Virus record (IMG/VR): IMGVR_UViG_3300020596_000111
Coordinates: 1-23,991 of that record
Reading direction: 5' to 3' (one strand)
Source: a virus
DNA: 23,991 nucleotides
In this document: positions 5,475 through 13,738 of the stretch, in pieces
Layout: each line of letters begins with the position of its first letter
How positions within the stretch are numbered: position 1 is the stretch's first letter
Made by a program: the position numbers and the translations under genes
Notes under the pieces: model-generated
What the model was told of the DNA's origin: nothing
Databases searched by the model: none
What the model saw: the letters and a program-made list of their open reading frames with translations, nothing else

Positions 5475-7919
5475 TCAGGTTCCGATTATACCGTGAGCTA
5501 GAAGGGCATCTTTTAGTGCCTTAACTTGTTCTGCTAGTTGCACCAGAGTTACTGTGCTTGTTACAAAAGTTCCGCTTGACGCTGTTCCTGTCGCAGCGAC
5601 ATGACCTGTAACTCGTGGACCCAAAACTCTTACACCTGTTCCGGGTGCGCCTCCTTGTCTTATTTCAGTTGGAAACCGAACGTATCCCGGTCCCGCACCA
5701 AAAGTTAAAACGCTTGCCTCAATTAAAGCAGTTTCAGCTGCTGAATTGTTTCTGCCAATACCACTTGTCAGAGCAGTTCTGTCAATAAGTATTGTTGGAA
5801 CAGTTGAACTAGGGCTGTTTTGTGTAAAAGCCGGACCATTCGCAACCACCGTTTGCACATAATCCTCACGAAGAACACGAATTACGCTATTGGAAGCACT
5901 GTCAACTATGAGAGAACCTTGTGCAGTCAGTGAATTTCGTGGAGGTGTAGTTTGCACGTCAGAGATAGGGGCACCGCCTGTAGTCGTAGCGAGGGTGCAG
6001 TTAACAGTTCCGTTTTGAGAAACAAGAATCTGTTTTCCGAATGCGTTTGAGTTACCAAAAATAGAGCCGTTTCTAATGTTGACATAACCGCTTCGATCAA
6101 TTCTAACTCCAAGTCCGTTAACAGCATTAGAGGCTATCGCGCCATCAGCCGTAATTGTACCTCCGTCTTGCACCCAAAGATTATGACTCACATTTCCGTC
6201 AAAAGTAGAATTTTCAACGGCGGCGGAACCTCCGCCTATTATATAAACTCCCGCGCCTCCGTTGTTATTGCAGGTTATGCCCTGAGCAGATACACTAGCT
6301 TGCTGACGCAGCGATATTCCACCGTTACCATTATTACTGATTGTAGCCGTTAAAGCAGCATTCGCTAACTCTGCGTTTGCTCCGGACCCTGTAAGATTAA
6401 CGCCGTAACCTCCGTTATTCGTAATTGTTGCGCCCAGAGCATTAAATCTTCCGCCTCCGGTTGCTGATAATCCGTCAAGACGATTATACATAATAAAACC
6501 GTCGCCGGGATAGAACAGACCAAACTGTTTGCATCTGCCTCCCCAATTAAAATTAGCGTAGCTAATACAACCTGCCGCGTATACACTTGATCCTGCATAC
6601 TGAAGATTAACACCGCTATCCCCGCAGCAAGATACAGTAGATACTGATGAGGTAGAGTCATACGCATTAACCGTGCCTCCATAATTACAAGATATTCCAG
6701 ATGCCATAAAGCCGTGAATAGAACAATTAAATAGATCGGTTTGTCCACCCGCGCCGGTTTTGATACTACCTCCAGTAGACAAACCGCGTTGCGCTATGGT
6801 CGATGTAGCGATAAAAAGAATATCACGAAATTGTCCAAAGTCATTACCGTTTAGTTCTATTCCATTCCCTGTCAAACACTCAATAACGGCGGAATAACGT
6901 CCGCGAAGCATTGCTCCAATTGAAGCCCTATTTGCCAGATGAAGAATATTCGTAGTTGGGTCACTGTTGTTGTTGTTAGGATCAGTATTCCAAAGAGGTG
7001 TTGCTGTTGCGGTAAAATTGGCGATAGCCAGAGAAGCCCGAGAAGTCTCTGCTCTCCAAATAACGTTTTGGAGACTTCTTTGCAAACTAATATTACCGAT
7101 TATTGTTCCAGTTTGTGTAACTGTCAATGGCTCTTCAATTGAAAACTTATAAGCAAAATTAAGAACTTGCTCTGGTGTTGAGAAGCGTTTACCTATAGGA
7201 CCAACTGTTATATCAAAAGTTCCGTAACTCAAGCCCCAATGAGCAGCCGTGTAGATGCCAGATGGTTCAAAACCCGGCAAGTCAGAAATTATGTCAGAGC
7301 TAGCAACTCTAACATACTGAAGTCCATCAAAAACGTATACTTTCTTTTCCCTAAGAATAATTAATCCGTTAGAAAGTGCTGTAACTGCCGCGGCTCTTGT
7401 TGCGTAGTAGTTATTTTCTGTAATACAGTTTTGTAGCGATTCTAGAGAACTAGCATCTTCACAAAGAGCGAGAGCTAACGCATCAAGAGTTAGTCGTCGA
7501 TTATTTCCCGAACCATCACACGTTATGAAAGAACCGTTAGGAAGAGCAGCAAACACGTCACCCGTTAACGCGGGCATAGAGCAAAGATGGGTTTGAACTT
7601 GCCGCCAAAGAGTTGAAGGGCCGGTTTCAGTAACATAACCAATGAAAGCGGCGCTAAGATTGCAAAGAGAATCGCAATTCCAGTTTCCGTTAGGGTTCAT
7701 TGTCGCGGCGAGGCACAGCATCTCGGATTGAAATCCGTTAATCTGTGCCGCTGTAATTCTCGCCGTGCAGTCATCAGGCAGATACAGAATATCGCAGGAT
7801 GATGTAAAGAGTGCCGGGGGGCAGTAGTCGTTAGAGACTCCGGCGGGCGCAAGACAAACGCCGCCGGAGTCGCGGACGGTCAAAGCACCTTGCGCAAGGG
7901 TCGGGATAATTCCAGGCAT
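5475..7919 (-). CDS. Tail spike/fibre with right-handed beta-helix (814 residues)
   Basis: Probable receptor-binding protein. Residues 1-120 form a cysteine-rich N-terminal region (CPPALFTSSC, then NCDSLCNLSAAF) that matches the start of the neighbouring 362-residue protein and is probably the baseplate attachment domain. Residues about 120-320 are a mixed region. Residues about 325-655 carry the pattern of a parallel beta-helix, with recurring N-N-G-G-x-G-V/I turns such as TNNGGYGVNLTGSG and CNNNGGAGVYIIGGG, as in pectate-lyase-fold tailspikes. The extreme C-terminus (QLAEQVKALKDALLAHG) is a short coiled coil that could trimerise the protein. No depolymerase catalytic residues can be named. 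The Shine-Dalgarno AAGGAG precedes the ATG. It follows the 362-residue fibre gene by 12 nt. Confidence 0.88.
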   Translation of the reverse strand: MPGIIPTLAQGALTVRDSGGVCLAPAGVSNDYCPPALFTSSCDILYLPDDCTARITAAQINGFQSEMLCLAATMNPNGNWNCDSLCNLSAAFIGYVTETGPSTLWRQVQTHLCSMPALTGDVFAALPNGSFITCDGSGNNRRLTLDALALALCEDASSLESLQNCITENNYYATRAAAVTALSNGLIILREKKVYVFDGLQYVRVASSDIISDLPGFEPSGIYTAAHWGLSYGTFDITVGPIGKRFSTPEQVLNFAYKFSIEEPLTVTQTGTIIGNISLQRSLQNVIWRAETSRASLAIANFTATATPLWNTDPNNNNSDPTTNILHLANRASIGAMLRGRYSAVIECLTGNGIELNGNDFGQFRDILFIATSTIAQRGLSTGGSIKTGAGGQTDLFNCSIHGFMASGISCNYGGTVNAYDSTSSVSTVSCCGDSGVNLQYAGSSVYAAGCISYANFNWGGRCKQFGLFYPGDGFIMYNRLDGLSATGGGRFNALGATITNNGGYGVNLTGSGANAELANAALTATISNNGNGGISLRQQASVSAQGITCNNNGGAGVYIIGGGSAAVENSTFDGNVSHNLWVQDGGTITADGAIASNAVNGLGVRIDRSGYVNIRNGSIFGNSNAFGKQILVSQNGTVNCTLATTTGGAPISDVQTTPPRNSLTAQGSLIVDSASNSVIRVLREDYVQTVVANGPAFTQNSPSSTVPTILIDRTALTSGIGRNNSAAETALIEASVLTFGAGPGYVRFPTEIRQGGAPGTGVRVLGPRVTGHVAATGTASSGTFVTSTVTLVQLAEQVKALKDALLAHGIIGT

Positions 7920-7931
7920 CTTTATTTCTCC

Positions 7932-9020
7932 TTAAAGAGACGGACGAAGGAACCAGCCGGGTTGTCCAGGAAGCAAACCACCGGTGGCCGGGAACGTGTT
8001 GGCAAGAATTCCTGCGCGAGGATTTGGATCACCGAGTTGATTCCCAACAAAGAAAATCTCTAGGGTTATGGCACCCGCTGGCAGGAGCAGAATTGCGTCA
8101 ATAATCTGAACGAGGTTGATTGCATTAAAAGTTGCAAATCCGCTCAACTGCCCGCCGCCGCTTCGCGCATACACCCAAGGCCCCGCGCCAATGCGATAGC
8201 GAGTAAAGAGTCGGGTATTCGTCGCGTAAGCAGCGTTAGCGGTGGCTTCCGTTTCAAGAAAGAAACGGCTGGTCAGATTGTAACTACGAGAACAATCGTT
8301 TACAAAAGACATCCGAGTAAGCCGCGAATTGAGAATTCGTGCTTCGTCTAGAACGCCCGTTCCGAGATTGTCGTCTGCCAGAAGGTTAGCGAGGTTGTAA
8401 TAATTTAGCGGCGTAGGAAAGTTGGTTGGAAGAGCATAGCCTTGCGTGTCAGGAGGAAGGTGGGATGCAACATCTCTGAAAGAACTTTGTGCGCTTGGCG
8501 CAGCAGCCGCGGAATAACTGGCAATTCGATTGCATATTCCGTCGTTGATAAGAACGAGTTGTGTGATTGTTCCGCAAGTTTGGCCAGCATCGGGAACTGG
8601 TCCGGTGATGCACTCCAGAAAAAACTCATTAAACAATCTTCTTAGTTGCACCCTGACATTGTTGACGCGGGCGATGCTCGTGCAAAGGCCGACCGTGTTA
8701 AGGCCAAGGATAGCTTCAAGGTTTTCTAGAAGTGGTTCATCTTCAAAAGTTACAGTCAGACAGCCCTCTAGCGCATTTTCAATATTATTAGTCATCGCCT
8801 GACATAGATTATCAAGGCGAGTGCAGTCATACGCTACCCCGCCGCAGTTTACCGCATTGAGAATTTCTGACATAACCGCATTCGCCGCAGCCGGATCGAA
8901 GCGCGGCTGACAGCGCGTGGTGCTGTGGAATAATTCTGAAGGGCAGTTGACCGTAGGAACATTGACGCTGTTTAGCGCCTCGTTGGCAGGGACACCGCTA
9001 TTTGGATATACGCCGGACAT
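7932..9020 (-). CDS. Tail fibre or fibre-adaptor protein sharing its N-terminal domain with the spike
   Basis: A 362-residue protein directly after the Mu gp48-like baseplate gene, where tail fibre genes lie in Mu-type phages. Its N-terminal 80 residues (CPSELFHSTTRC, DPAAANAVMSEILNAVNCGG, DCTRLDNLCQAM) match the same region of the downstream spike in spacing of Cys and hydrophobic residues. The middle is helical or mixed. The C-terminal 130 residues are beta-rich (SRFFLETEATANAAYATN, RYRIGAGPWVYARSGGG, then a Pro/Gly-rich tail), plausible as a receptor-binding or baseplate-exposed domain. It has 11 cysteines. The ATG has AGGAG 6 nt upstream. No exact family recognised; the fibre assignment comes from context and the shared domain. 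Confidence 0.72.
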   Translation of the reverse strand: MSGVYPNSGVPANEALNSVNVPTVNCPSELFHSTTRCQPRFDPAAANAVMSEILNAVNCGGVAYDCTRLDNLCQAMTNNIENALEGCLTVTFEDEPLLENLEAILGLNTVGLCTSIARVNNVRVQLRRLFNEFFLECITGPVPDAGQTCGTITQLVLINDGICNRIASYSAAAAPSAQSSFRDVASHLPPDTQGYALPTNFPTPLNYYNLANLLADDNLGTGVLDEARILNSRLTRMSFVNDCSRSYNLTSRFFLETEATANAAYATNTRLFTRYRIGAGPWVYARSGGGQLSGFATFNAINLVQIIDAILLLPAGAITLEIFFVGNQLGDPNPRAGILANTFPATGGLLPGQPGWFLRPSL

Positions 9021-9035
9021 GGGAGCTCCTATGTG

Positions 9036-9989
9036 TCAGGGTGTTACGATGCCAGCGCATCGAAAGATTATATTGGGGCACTTCTTGTTGAGAATAGAAC
9101 GAACAATGCACTCTGCTGCAATAACAGCGGGAAAGAGCATTACGTCAATTTCTGGGCCGCATGTATATCGTTGTACGGCGGCCACCGTTCGGGTCGTCTT
9201 GCCACATTGTTCATTCGGGGACGGACACGCGGCAAGTGTCATTCCTACATTGCAGATTTCTAGTGTCGTTTCTTCGCAATAACACGGAGGCCCTTCATCT
9301 TCTTCTTCACAGTTACCATCGAGGTAGTTCTGCACGTAATCGGGATAGGGCGTTAGCGGACGGACCACAGCGCCGAGGGGCGCAATGATCCAATTCAGAC
9401 CGTCGAGGTTTTTTATGACGCCCCTACTCGCTCTTGTTAGCGCCTGCAAGATGTTATACTTCAGAGCGCACTCAAAATCCAAGGGGAAGTTTTGCTCGCA
9501 GTAGGCGGGGCCACAACCATCCTCAAATACGTAGGGCGAGAGCTCGCTAATAAATGGAGAGCGGCAATGCTGACGATAGCAATCCTCCCATCCCATACGG
9601 TCGAGCCAGTCGTCCAGAGTCGTGACAGCCGTAGCAGGATTTACTTCTCGGATAGACGGCCACAGAATATTAGAAATCATATCGTGAAGAACGCGAGCGC
9701 CGTAAACCGCGTAGGAAACCATCGACGGGCAATCCTCCACTGCTATACAGACAGGGATTGCGCAAGGGTCGTAATCCCCGCCTTCCTGAAGTCGAGCAGT
9801 TGCCTCTATTTTTTGTCTATCCCACATAGGCCCTGTCGGCAAGATGTCGATAAAAGAGCAGGCCGTCGAACAAAAAGGAACACAGAGCGGATCGGGGCAA
9901 CACTCATCGCTTAAAAGATTATGAGAAGGTCGGTTCCCATCTACACCAAGAAGGAGTGGTCCGGGGTAGAGAATTGCGTCGGTCGTCAT
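9036..9989 (-). CDS. Baseplate protein, Mu gp48/YmfQ-like (DUF2313), extremely cysteine-rich
   Basis: Structural baseplate component linking the baseplate J protein to the fibres. LPTGPMW at residues 50-56 matches the start of the YmfQ/DUF2313 family (typically LPPGxAW), and ATAVTTLDDWLDRMGWEDCY resembles the conserved L-x2-WE-x2-LGL segment of that family. It sits right after baseplate J, as gp48 does in Mu. The ATG at 9989 is preferred over an in-frame TTG at 9995 because AAGGAG lies 7 nt upstream and it makes an ATGA overlap with the J gene. About 23 of 317 residues are Cys, in clusters such as DECCPDPLCVPFCSTAC and near CEEEDEGPPCYC, far above normal. The last 80 residues, Cys-rich, look like an added domain. 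Confidence 0.83.
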   Translation of the reverse strand: MTTDAILYPGPLLLGVDGNRPSHNLLSDECCPDPLCVPFCSTACSFIDILPTGPMWDRQKIEATARLQEGGDYDPCAIPVCIAVEDCPSMVSYAVYGARVLHDMISNILWPSIREVNPATAVTTLDDWLDRMGWEDCYRQHCRSPFISELSPYVFEDGCGPAYCEQNFPLDFECALKYNILQALTRASRGVIKNLDGLNWIIAPLGAVVRPLTPYPDYVQNYLDGNCEEEDEGPPCYCEETTLEICNVGMTLAACPSPNEQCGKTTRTVAAVQRYTCGPEIDVMLFPAVIAAECIVRSILNKKCPNIIFRCAGIVTP

Positions 9990-11221
9990 ACGCAAACTCC
10001 TTCGCCAGAGCCCGTTTGATTGATAAAGATATTCCTTATGCAGGGTAGGTAGTCGCAGGCAGGTTCTAGATCGCAGTTAGACGCGGTAATATTGGCTGCG
10101 TCGAGCGGATCAACCAATTCAAAACGAGAAGAGAAGTTTGTAGCAGCCCCAGCGATACCGGCAATTATCGTGTCGATTGACCGAGCACTAAGAACAATTG
10201 ACGGGCTGATCGTTGAAAAGAACTCCCTAATCTGATTCTGGATAGACGTGCGCTGCGTGGTTGAAATACAGTCTACTATGTCGATATAAATATCGACCGA
10301 AAGCGGATTAACTACCACAAGTCTTCCACAAATGCCAATCTCAACTTGCCCTAGCCCGTAACCCTGCGGCGAACCAAAAAGCCATTCTTCAATCTCAGAG
10401 ACAACTTCAGGAGGTGAAATTCCGCAAGGAAAGGAATTGTCAAACATGACATAGAATTCCATCCTCCCACCGCAATCTTTACAGCCGCAATCTTCACAGC
10501 CTCCAGGAACGTTGTCAACACACCGGCAGCAGCTCCCCGCTCTTTGCAGAGCGCGAGTCGCGCAAGGCCACTCAAGAATCTTGTCGATGATCCAAGCATT
10601 AGTTGCTCTTGGATTGTATTGCAGGCGGCGAAGATACCGCGCACGAAAAGCCTCGCATTCCTCGGCCGCTGCACCGTTGCAGAAAGAACCTCCGCAAACT
10701 TGGATAGTTGCGTTAACTCCCGGAACGATAGTGGTCATGGAGCCGGTGGCCCCCGGTTCATTTGCCGCTGTGCCTGCAACAAGGGCTCTAACACGGATGA
10801 CAACCGTACCGCTAGGGCCTATTTCTAAGGGCTGCGTGATAACGCTTGCAGTAATGAAGTTTTGAAGCCCTATAGTAAACTCTAGTGGTGACGGTAGCAG
10901 AGTATTGGGGGTTCCAGTCAATTTGACATAACCTTGGGCGAAGATCGCCGGCCTCGGGTAAACACCGTTAGCCGCTGCCAGATTTTGCAGATTTTCGCAG
11001 CAAGCTTCTCTAGGGTCGCGCTCTTTCCAAGCTTGCTCTGCAATAGCATACATCTGCTCGGCAATTGCATAGTTTACGGAAGCTGCATACCATTCATTGC
11101 TTTCGGGTATGACATTTGCTCCACCGAGGACTGTGCTCGAAAATAAATTAAGGTATCTGTTGAATAATGCTTGCGGTTCTGGGCGTTCAAGTTTGCAGGC
11201 CATAGCTAGTTCCACACCCAT
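9986..11221 (-). CDS. Baseplate J-like protein (Mu gp47 / P2 gpJ family) with cysteine-cluster insertion
   Basis: Wedge component of the contractile-tail baseplate. The family pattern is clear: an N-terminal helical part, then GPSGTVVIRVRALVAGTAAN, PGATGSMTTIVPGV, AFRARYLRRLQ, a small alpha/beta domain (EFYVMFDNSFPCGISPPEVV), and the C-terminal PLSVDIYIDIVDCIST with helix QNQIREFFSTISPS. Between ATRAL and the EFYVMF strand, where relatives have a short loop (GVTRAW then GxGTV), this protein has a cluster of seven Cys within 20 residues (231-250: CCRC, GCEDCGCKDC) resembling a metal-binding knuckle. Total Cys is about 21 of 411. The ATG at 11221 overlaps the upstream gene by 16 nt with no clear Shine-Dalgarno; an ATG at 11203 is an alternative start. 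Confidence 0.93.
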   Translation of the reverse strand: MGVELAMACKLERPEPQALFNRYLNLFSSTVLGGANVIPESNEWYAASVNYAIAEQMYAIAEQAWKERDPREACCENLQNLAAANGVYPRPAIFAQGYVKLTGTPNTLLPSPLEFTIGLQNFITASVITQPLEIGPSGTVVIRVRALVAGTAANEPGATGSMTTIVPGVNATIQVCGGSFCNGAAAEECEAFRARYLRRLQYNPRATNAWIIDKILEWPCATRALQRAGSCCRCVDNVPGGCEDCGCKDCGGRMEFYVMFDNSFPCGISPPEVVSEIEEWLFGSPQGYGLGQVEIGICGRLVVVNPLSVDIYIDIVDCISTTQRTSIQNQIREFFSTISPSIVLSARSIDTIIAGIAGAATNFSSRFELVDPLDAANITASNCDLEPACDYLPCIRNIFINQTGSGEGVCV

Positions 11222-11745
11222 CCATTGATTATACGCGCAGCATTTATTCCAACATTGACACTCTCGTTTCCACGACCAAAAATTTCAACGTTGAGCTGCA
11301 TTCTGCCGTTGCCTAGATACCTCGATGTGACTTCTACCTTTAATGCGACACCACGAGCAATTAACCTCTGGAGAGTAGATTGTGCCATCGCGGCAATCAT
11401 GTTGACGCCATCGTTAATTCTACCTGTTGCCGGAACGCTGCGCATTAGCGTTCCAACGGTGGCCGGTCCGGTCTCGATGTAGCTTTCCGACCAATGTCCT
11501 CCTTGGCTTCCCGGACGATAGCCGCACTCCGAATCGTTTAGTTTCCCATCGGTCATTAGCATATTTATCACAAGACCGCGAAGCCAATCTGCTGTGCTGA
11601 TCGTTTTTCCATCTGGCGAGTTAATAAAAGACAGTCCGGGGGAACCGCAATCGGCTCCGCAGATTTCGTTAGAACCGCAAGCATCCGGCTGTGTTGCCCA
11701 GAACAGCTTCCTGCGGGTTGCGACTGGAACAGAGCAAATAGCCAT
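11206..11745 (-). CDS. Baseplate wedge protein, Mu gp46-like
   Basis: A 179-residue protein between the spike and baseplate J genes, the position of gp46 in Mu (the gp25/gpW-type wedge initiator family). It contains STADWLRGLVINMLMTDGK and the hallmark GGHWSESY (residues 82-89, corresponding to the GGWWGD motif of the Phage_GP46 family), then the helical QSTLQRLIARGVA and a final pair of beta strands (KVEVTSRYL, MQLNVEIFG). The N-terminus has an extra cysteine-rich segment (DACGSNEICGADCG). It starts with a TAATG overlap on the spike stop, with AGGAGG upstream. Confidence 0.87.
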   Translation of the reverse strand: MAICSVPVATRRKLFWATQPDACGSNEICGADCGSPGLSFINSPDGKTISTADWLRGLVINMLMTDGKLNDSECGYRPGSQGGHWSESYIETGPATVGTLMRSVPATGRINDGVNMIAAMAQSTLQRLIARGVALKVEVTSRYLGNGRMQLNVEIFGRGNESVNVGINAARIINGWVWN

Positions 11746-12437
11746 TAGCTAGGGCCTCCTGTATTGCTACCGCCCACGTTAACGCCGCCGTGGGTATGGG
11801 TGCTGCCCACGTTAACGCCATTATGCCGAAGCGTCCCGCTGGTTATTTCAACAGATGGAGCGGTGATTGTCAAGGCTCCTCCCGCCGTGATACTGGCTGA
11901 TCCGCCAACGGCCACCGTGGCGTTGCCCGCGACCGTAATAGAGATATTACCGCCGACCGTAATTTCTCCGTCTGTTGCAATGTTAATGGTGCCTCCCCCG
12001 GCGAGGTTGATCGTGGCATCATCGCCGACGAGATCAAGCCTGATCGACCTGTTCGGACCAAAGACGTAGTTTCCGTCAGTGAGCAATGTTTCGTCTGCAT
12101 TAAACTCAATTCTCCTTGCGGGGTCTGTCGGATGCTGAACGCCCCCCTGTCCCTCGCCCCACTGGTGCTGAAGCCCGCGCGGAATCGTTGCAATCACAAC
12201 CTTGTCGTTAACATCAGAACCCAAAGACAGCATAACCATTTCGGCATCGCTGTTAGCGGGGAGATTAAAGCCGTAACCGAGATTAAGAAGCGGCACTTCT
12301 TCATCAAGGGTACCAGTTCCGCGAACAGCCATACTTGCGCCAGCGCCGGGAATATAAACCAGCGAGCCCCAAACACCGCGCTCTACATAATCTTGTATGT
12401 CTCGCGTTCTAGAGGCATATGGAATGAAACTTGTCAC
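11745..12437 (-). CDS. Baseplate central spike, Mu gp45-like, with HxH metal-binding tip
   Basis: Forms the membrane-piercing trimeric spike at the tail tip. The N-terminal OB-like domain (about residues 20-125) includes PLLNLGYGFNLPANSDAEMV. It is followed by a regular beta-helix (INLAGGGTINIATDGEITVG, then NISITVAGNATVAVGGSASI). At the end is STHTHGGV, with His214 and His216 forming the HxH motif that binds iron at the tip in gp45/gpV-type spikes. There are no cysteines. It begins with GTG on a GTGA overlap with the hub gene stop, with AGAGG upstream. A 15-nt direct repeat flanks the HxH codons. Confidence 0.93.
   Translation of the reverse strand: MTSFIPYASRTRDIQDYVERGVWGSLVYIPGAGASMAVRGTGTLDEEVPLLNLGYGFNLPANSDAEMVMLSLGSDVNDKVVIATIPRGLQHQWGEGQGGVQHPTDPARRIEFNADETLLTDGNYVFGPNRSIRLDLVGDDATINLAGGGTINIATDGEITVGGNISITVAGNATVAVGGSASITAGGALTITAPSVEITSGTLRHNGVNVGSTHTHGGVNVGGSNTGGPS
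11772..11819. repeat. 15-nt direct repeat flanking the spike HxH codons
   Basis: GCCCACGTTAACGCC occurs at 11772-11786 and exactly again at 11805-11819. It encodes GVNVG on both sides of the STHTH tip segment. It probably reflects the periodic beta-helix sequence or a small duplication. Confidence 0.9.
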
Positions 12438-13738
12438 TGTGGACCTCTCGTAGACGACAATGTGGGAGGTGGCGGATTAGTCGAAGGCACTCCAGACAGG
12501 ATTGACTCTCGATCAAAAAGATCAGGCTGAACACCTGCCTTGTATTGCTCCAGGTCGGATATGTAGCCTGGGCGAGTGTCGGGATATGCGTTTCGCCATT
12601 CACCGGGAGGCTCTAAAAGCGCCTGACTATCAGTGTTATCATTAATGCCTGACAAGAATTCGCCACTCGCTTCGCTTTGATACCTAGACGGCGGCGGAGA
12701 TAACGTCAGTTTAGTTTCAAGTGTTCTATCGGCGTTTACGATATACTCCAGATCGGTAATTTCAAAACTGCCGCTAACGCCTGCCGGGGGAATAGAGACA
12801 TTGTGTATCGTTCCCAGATCCCAGGGTTCACCTGTTGATTGTTGGACGTGGAATACAGTTAGTTCGATCTTACGGCTTGCAGCGTTGCGACGATTAGCCT
12901 CGTACTGAATTCGCTTATTAAGCAGTTCTGTTGTCGCGTCACCGTAGAGTTGAACAACAGTTCGGCTAACGGTTGTTGTATCTGGTATAGTTGAGGCAGC
13001 AATCGTTCTAATTACAGCTGCATCACCCCAAACTTCTTTGGCAATCTTTTGCCCCTTAACTACAACCAAAGCACGCTCTAAATCTTCTGCCAGCTCTGTG
13101 CTAAAGGATAGAATGTTCTTGCCTAACACAATATCTTCGCCCGTAACGGTTCTGGGACCGTCGGTAACAAGAAGTTTTCCCTCTCGCGTTTCATACATAT
13201 AAAGCGATGTTGCTTCAGCAACCCGATAAAGCTCCTGGGAGATTATACCGCCGTCTCTAAACCGCACTTTATCCAATTGGTCAGTAGAAGCTTCCCAGTC
13301 TATTTCAATTTCCCAAGGCGTAACAAGCGTGTCAAAAACAGAACGCGTTGTAGGGCGCAGCATCGTTCCGGTCGGATGCCCGTGACTGCTATCGACCAGA
13401 TACTTCGTCTTGCCGCGACAAGTCAAACGCACCGTATACTCATTTGGACCGATAGACAGATTTGATGAACCTTCTGAATCGCCAGTTGTTCCAGGTTCGC
13501 CCGACTGCGCGGCAGTATCGCGCCGCCGATCAACGATTCCGGTAAAGGCTAACTTACCCCCGACATAGACGAGGATTTCACGACCTTTAGACGCATCTTT
13601 CAGAAAGGGAGCCTCGGGCAACCACCCCATAAAAATAGAGACGGTAAGCTCGCCGGTCATATTGGCTTTAGACCGCTTAAGCTTCATTTCAGTATATCCG
13701 ACCAGCTCTTTGCGGTCGATAAAGATTCTAACCACCAT
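12434..13738 (-). CDS. Baseplate hub protein, Mu gp44-like (gp27/gpD type)
   Basis: A 434-residue protein between the gp43-like and spike genes, matching Mu gp44, which forms the hub ring joining the tail tube to the spike. Visible features are an N-terminal beta domain with LKRSKANMTGELTVSIFMGW and GREILVYVGGKLAFTGIVD (typical of hub proteins), NEYTVRLTCRGKTKYLVDSS, ELYRVAEATSLYMYETREGK with LLVTDGPR, and a final SFEITDLEYIVNADRTLETK strand pair. Only one Cys is present. It starts by a TAATG overlap with the gp43-like gene and ends in a GTGA overlap with the spike, so the three are translationally coupled. A linker rich in Gly/Ser (about 80-95) interrupts the first domain. Confidence 0.88.
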   Translation of the reverse strand: MVVRIFIDRKELVGYTEMKLKRSKANMTGELTVSIFMGWLPEAPFLKDASKGREILVYVGGKLAFTGIVDRRRDTAAQSGEPGTTGDSEGSSNLSIGPNEYTVRLTCRGKTKYLVDSSHGHPTGTMLRPTTRSVFDTLVTPWEIEIDWEASTDQLDKVRFRDGGIISQELYRVAEATSLYMYETREGKLLVTDGPRTVTGEDIVLGKNILSFSTELAEDLERALVVVKGQKIAKEVWGDAAVIRTIAASTIPDTTTVSRTVVQLYGDATTELLNKRIQYEANRRNAASRKIELTVFHVQQSTGEPWDLGTIHNVSIPPAGVSGSFEITDLEYIVNADRTLETKLTLSPPPSRYQSEASGEFLSGINDNTDSQALLEPPGEWRNAYPDTRPGYISDLEQYKAGVQPDLFDRESILSGVPSTNPPPPTLSSTRGPQ

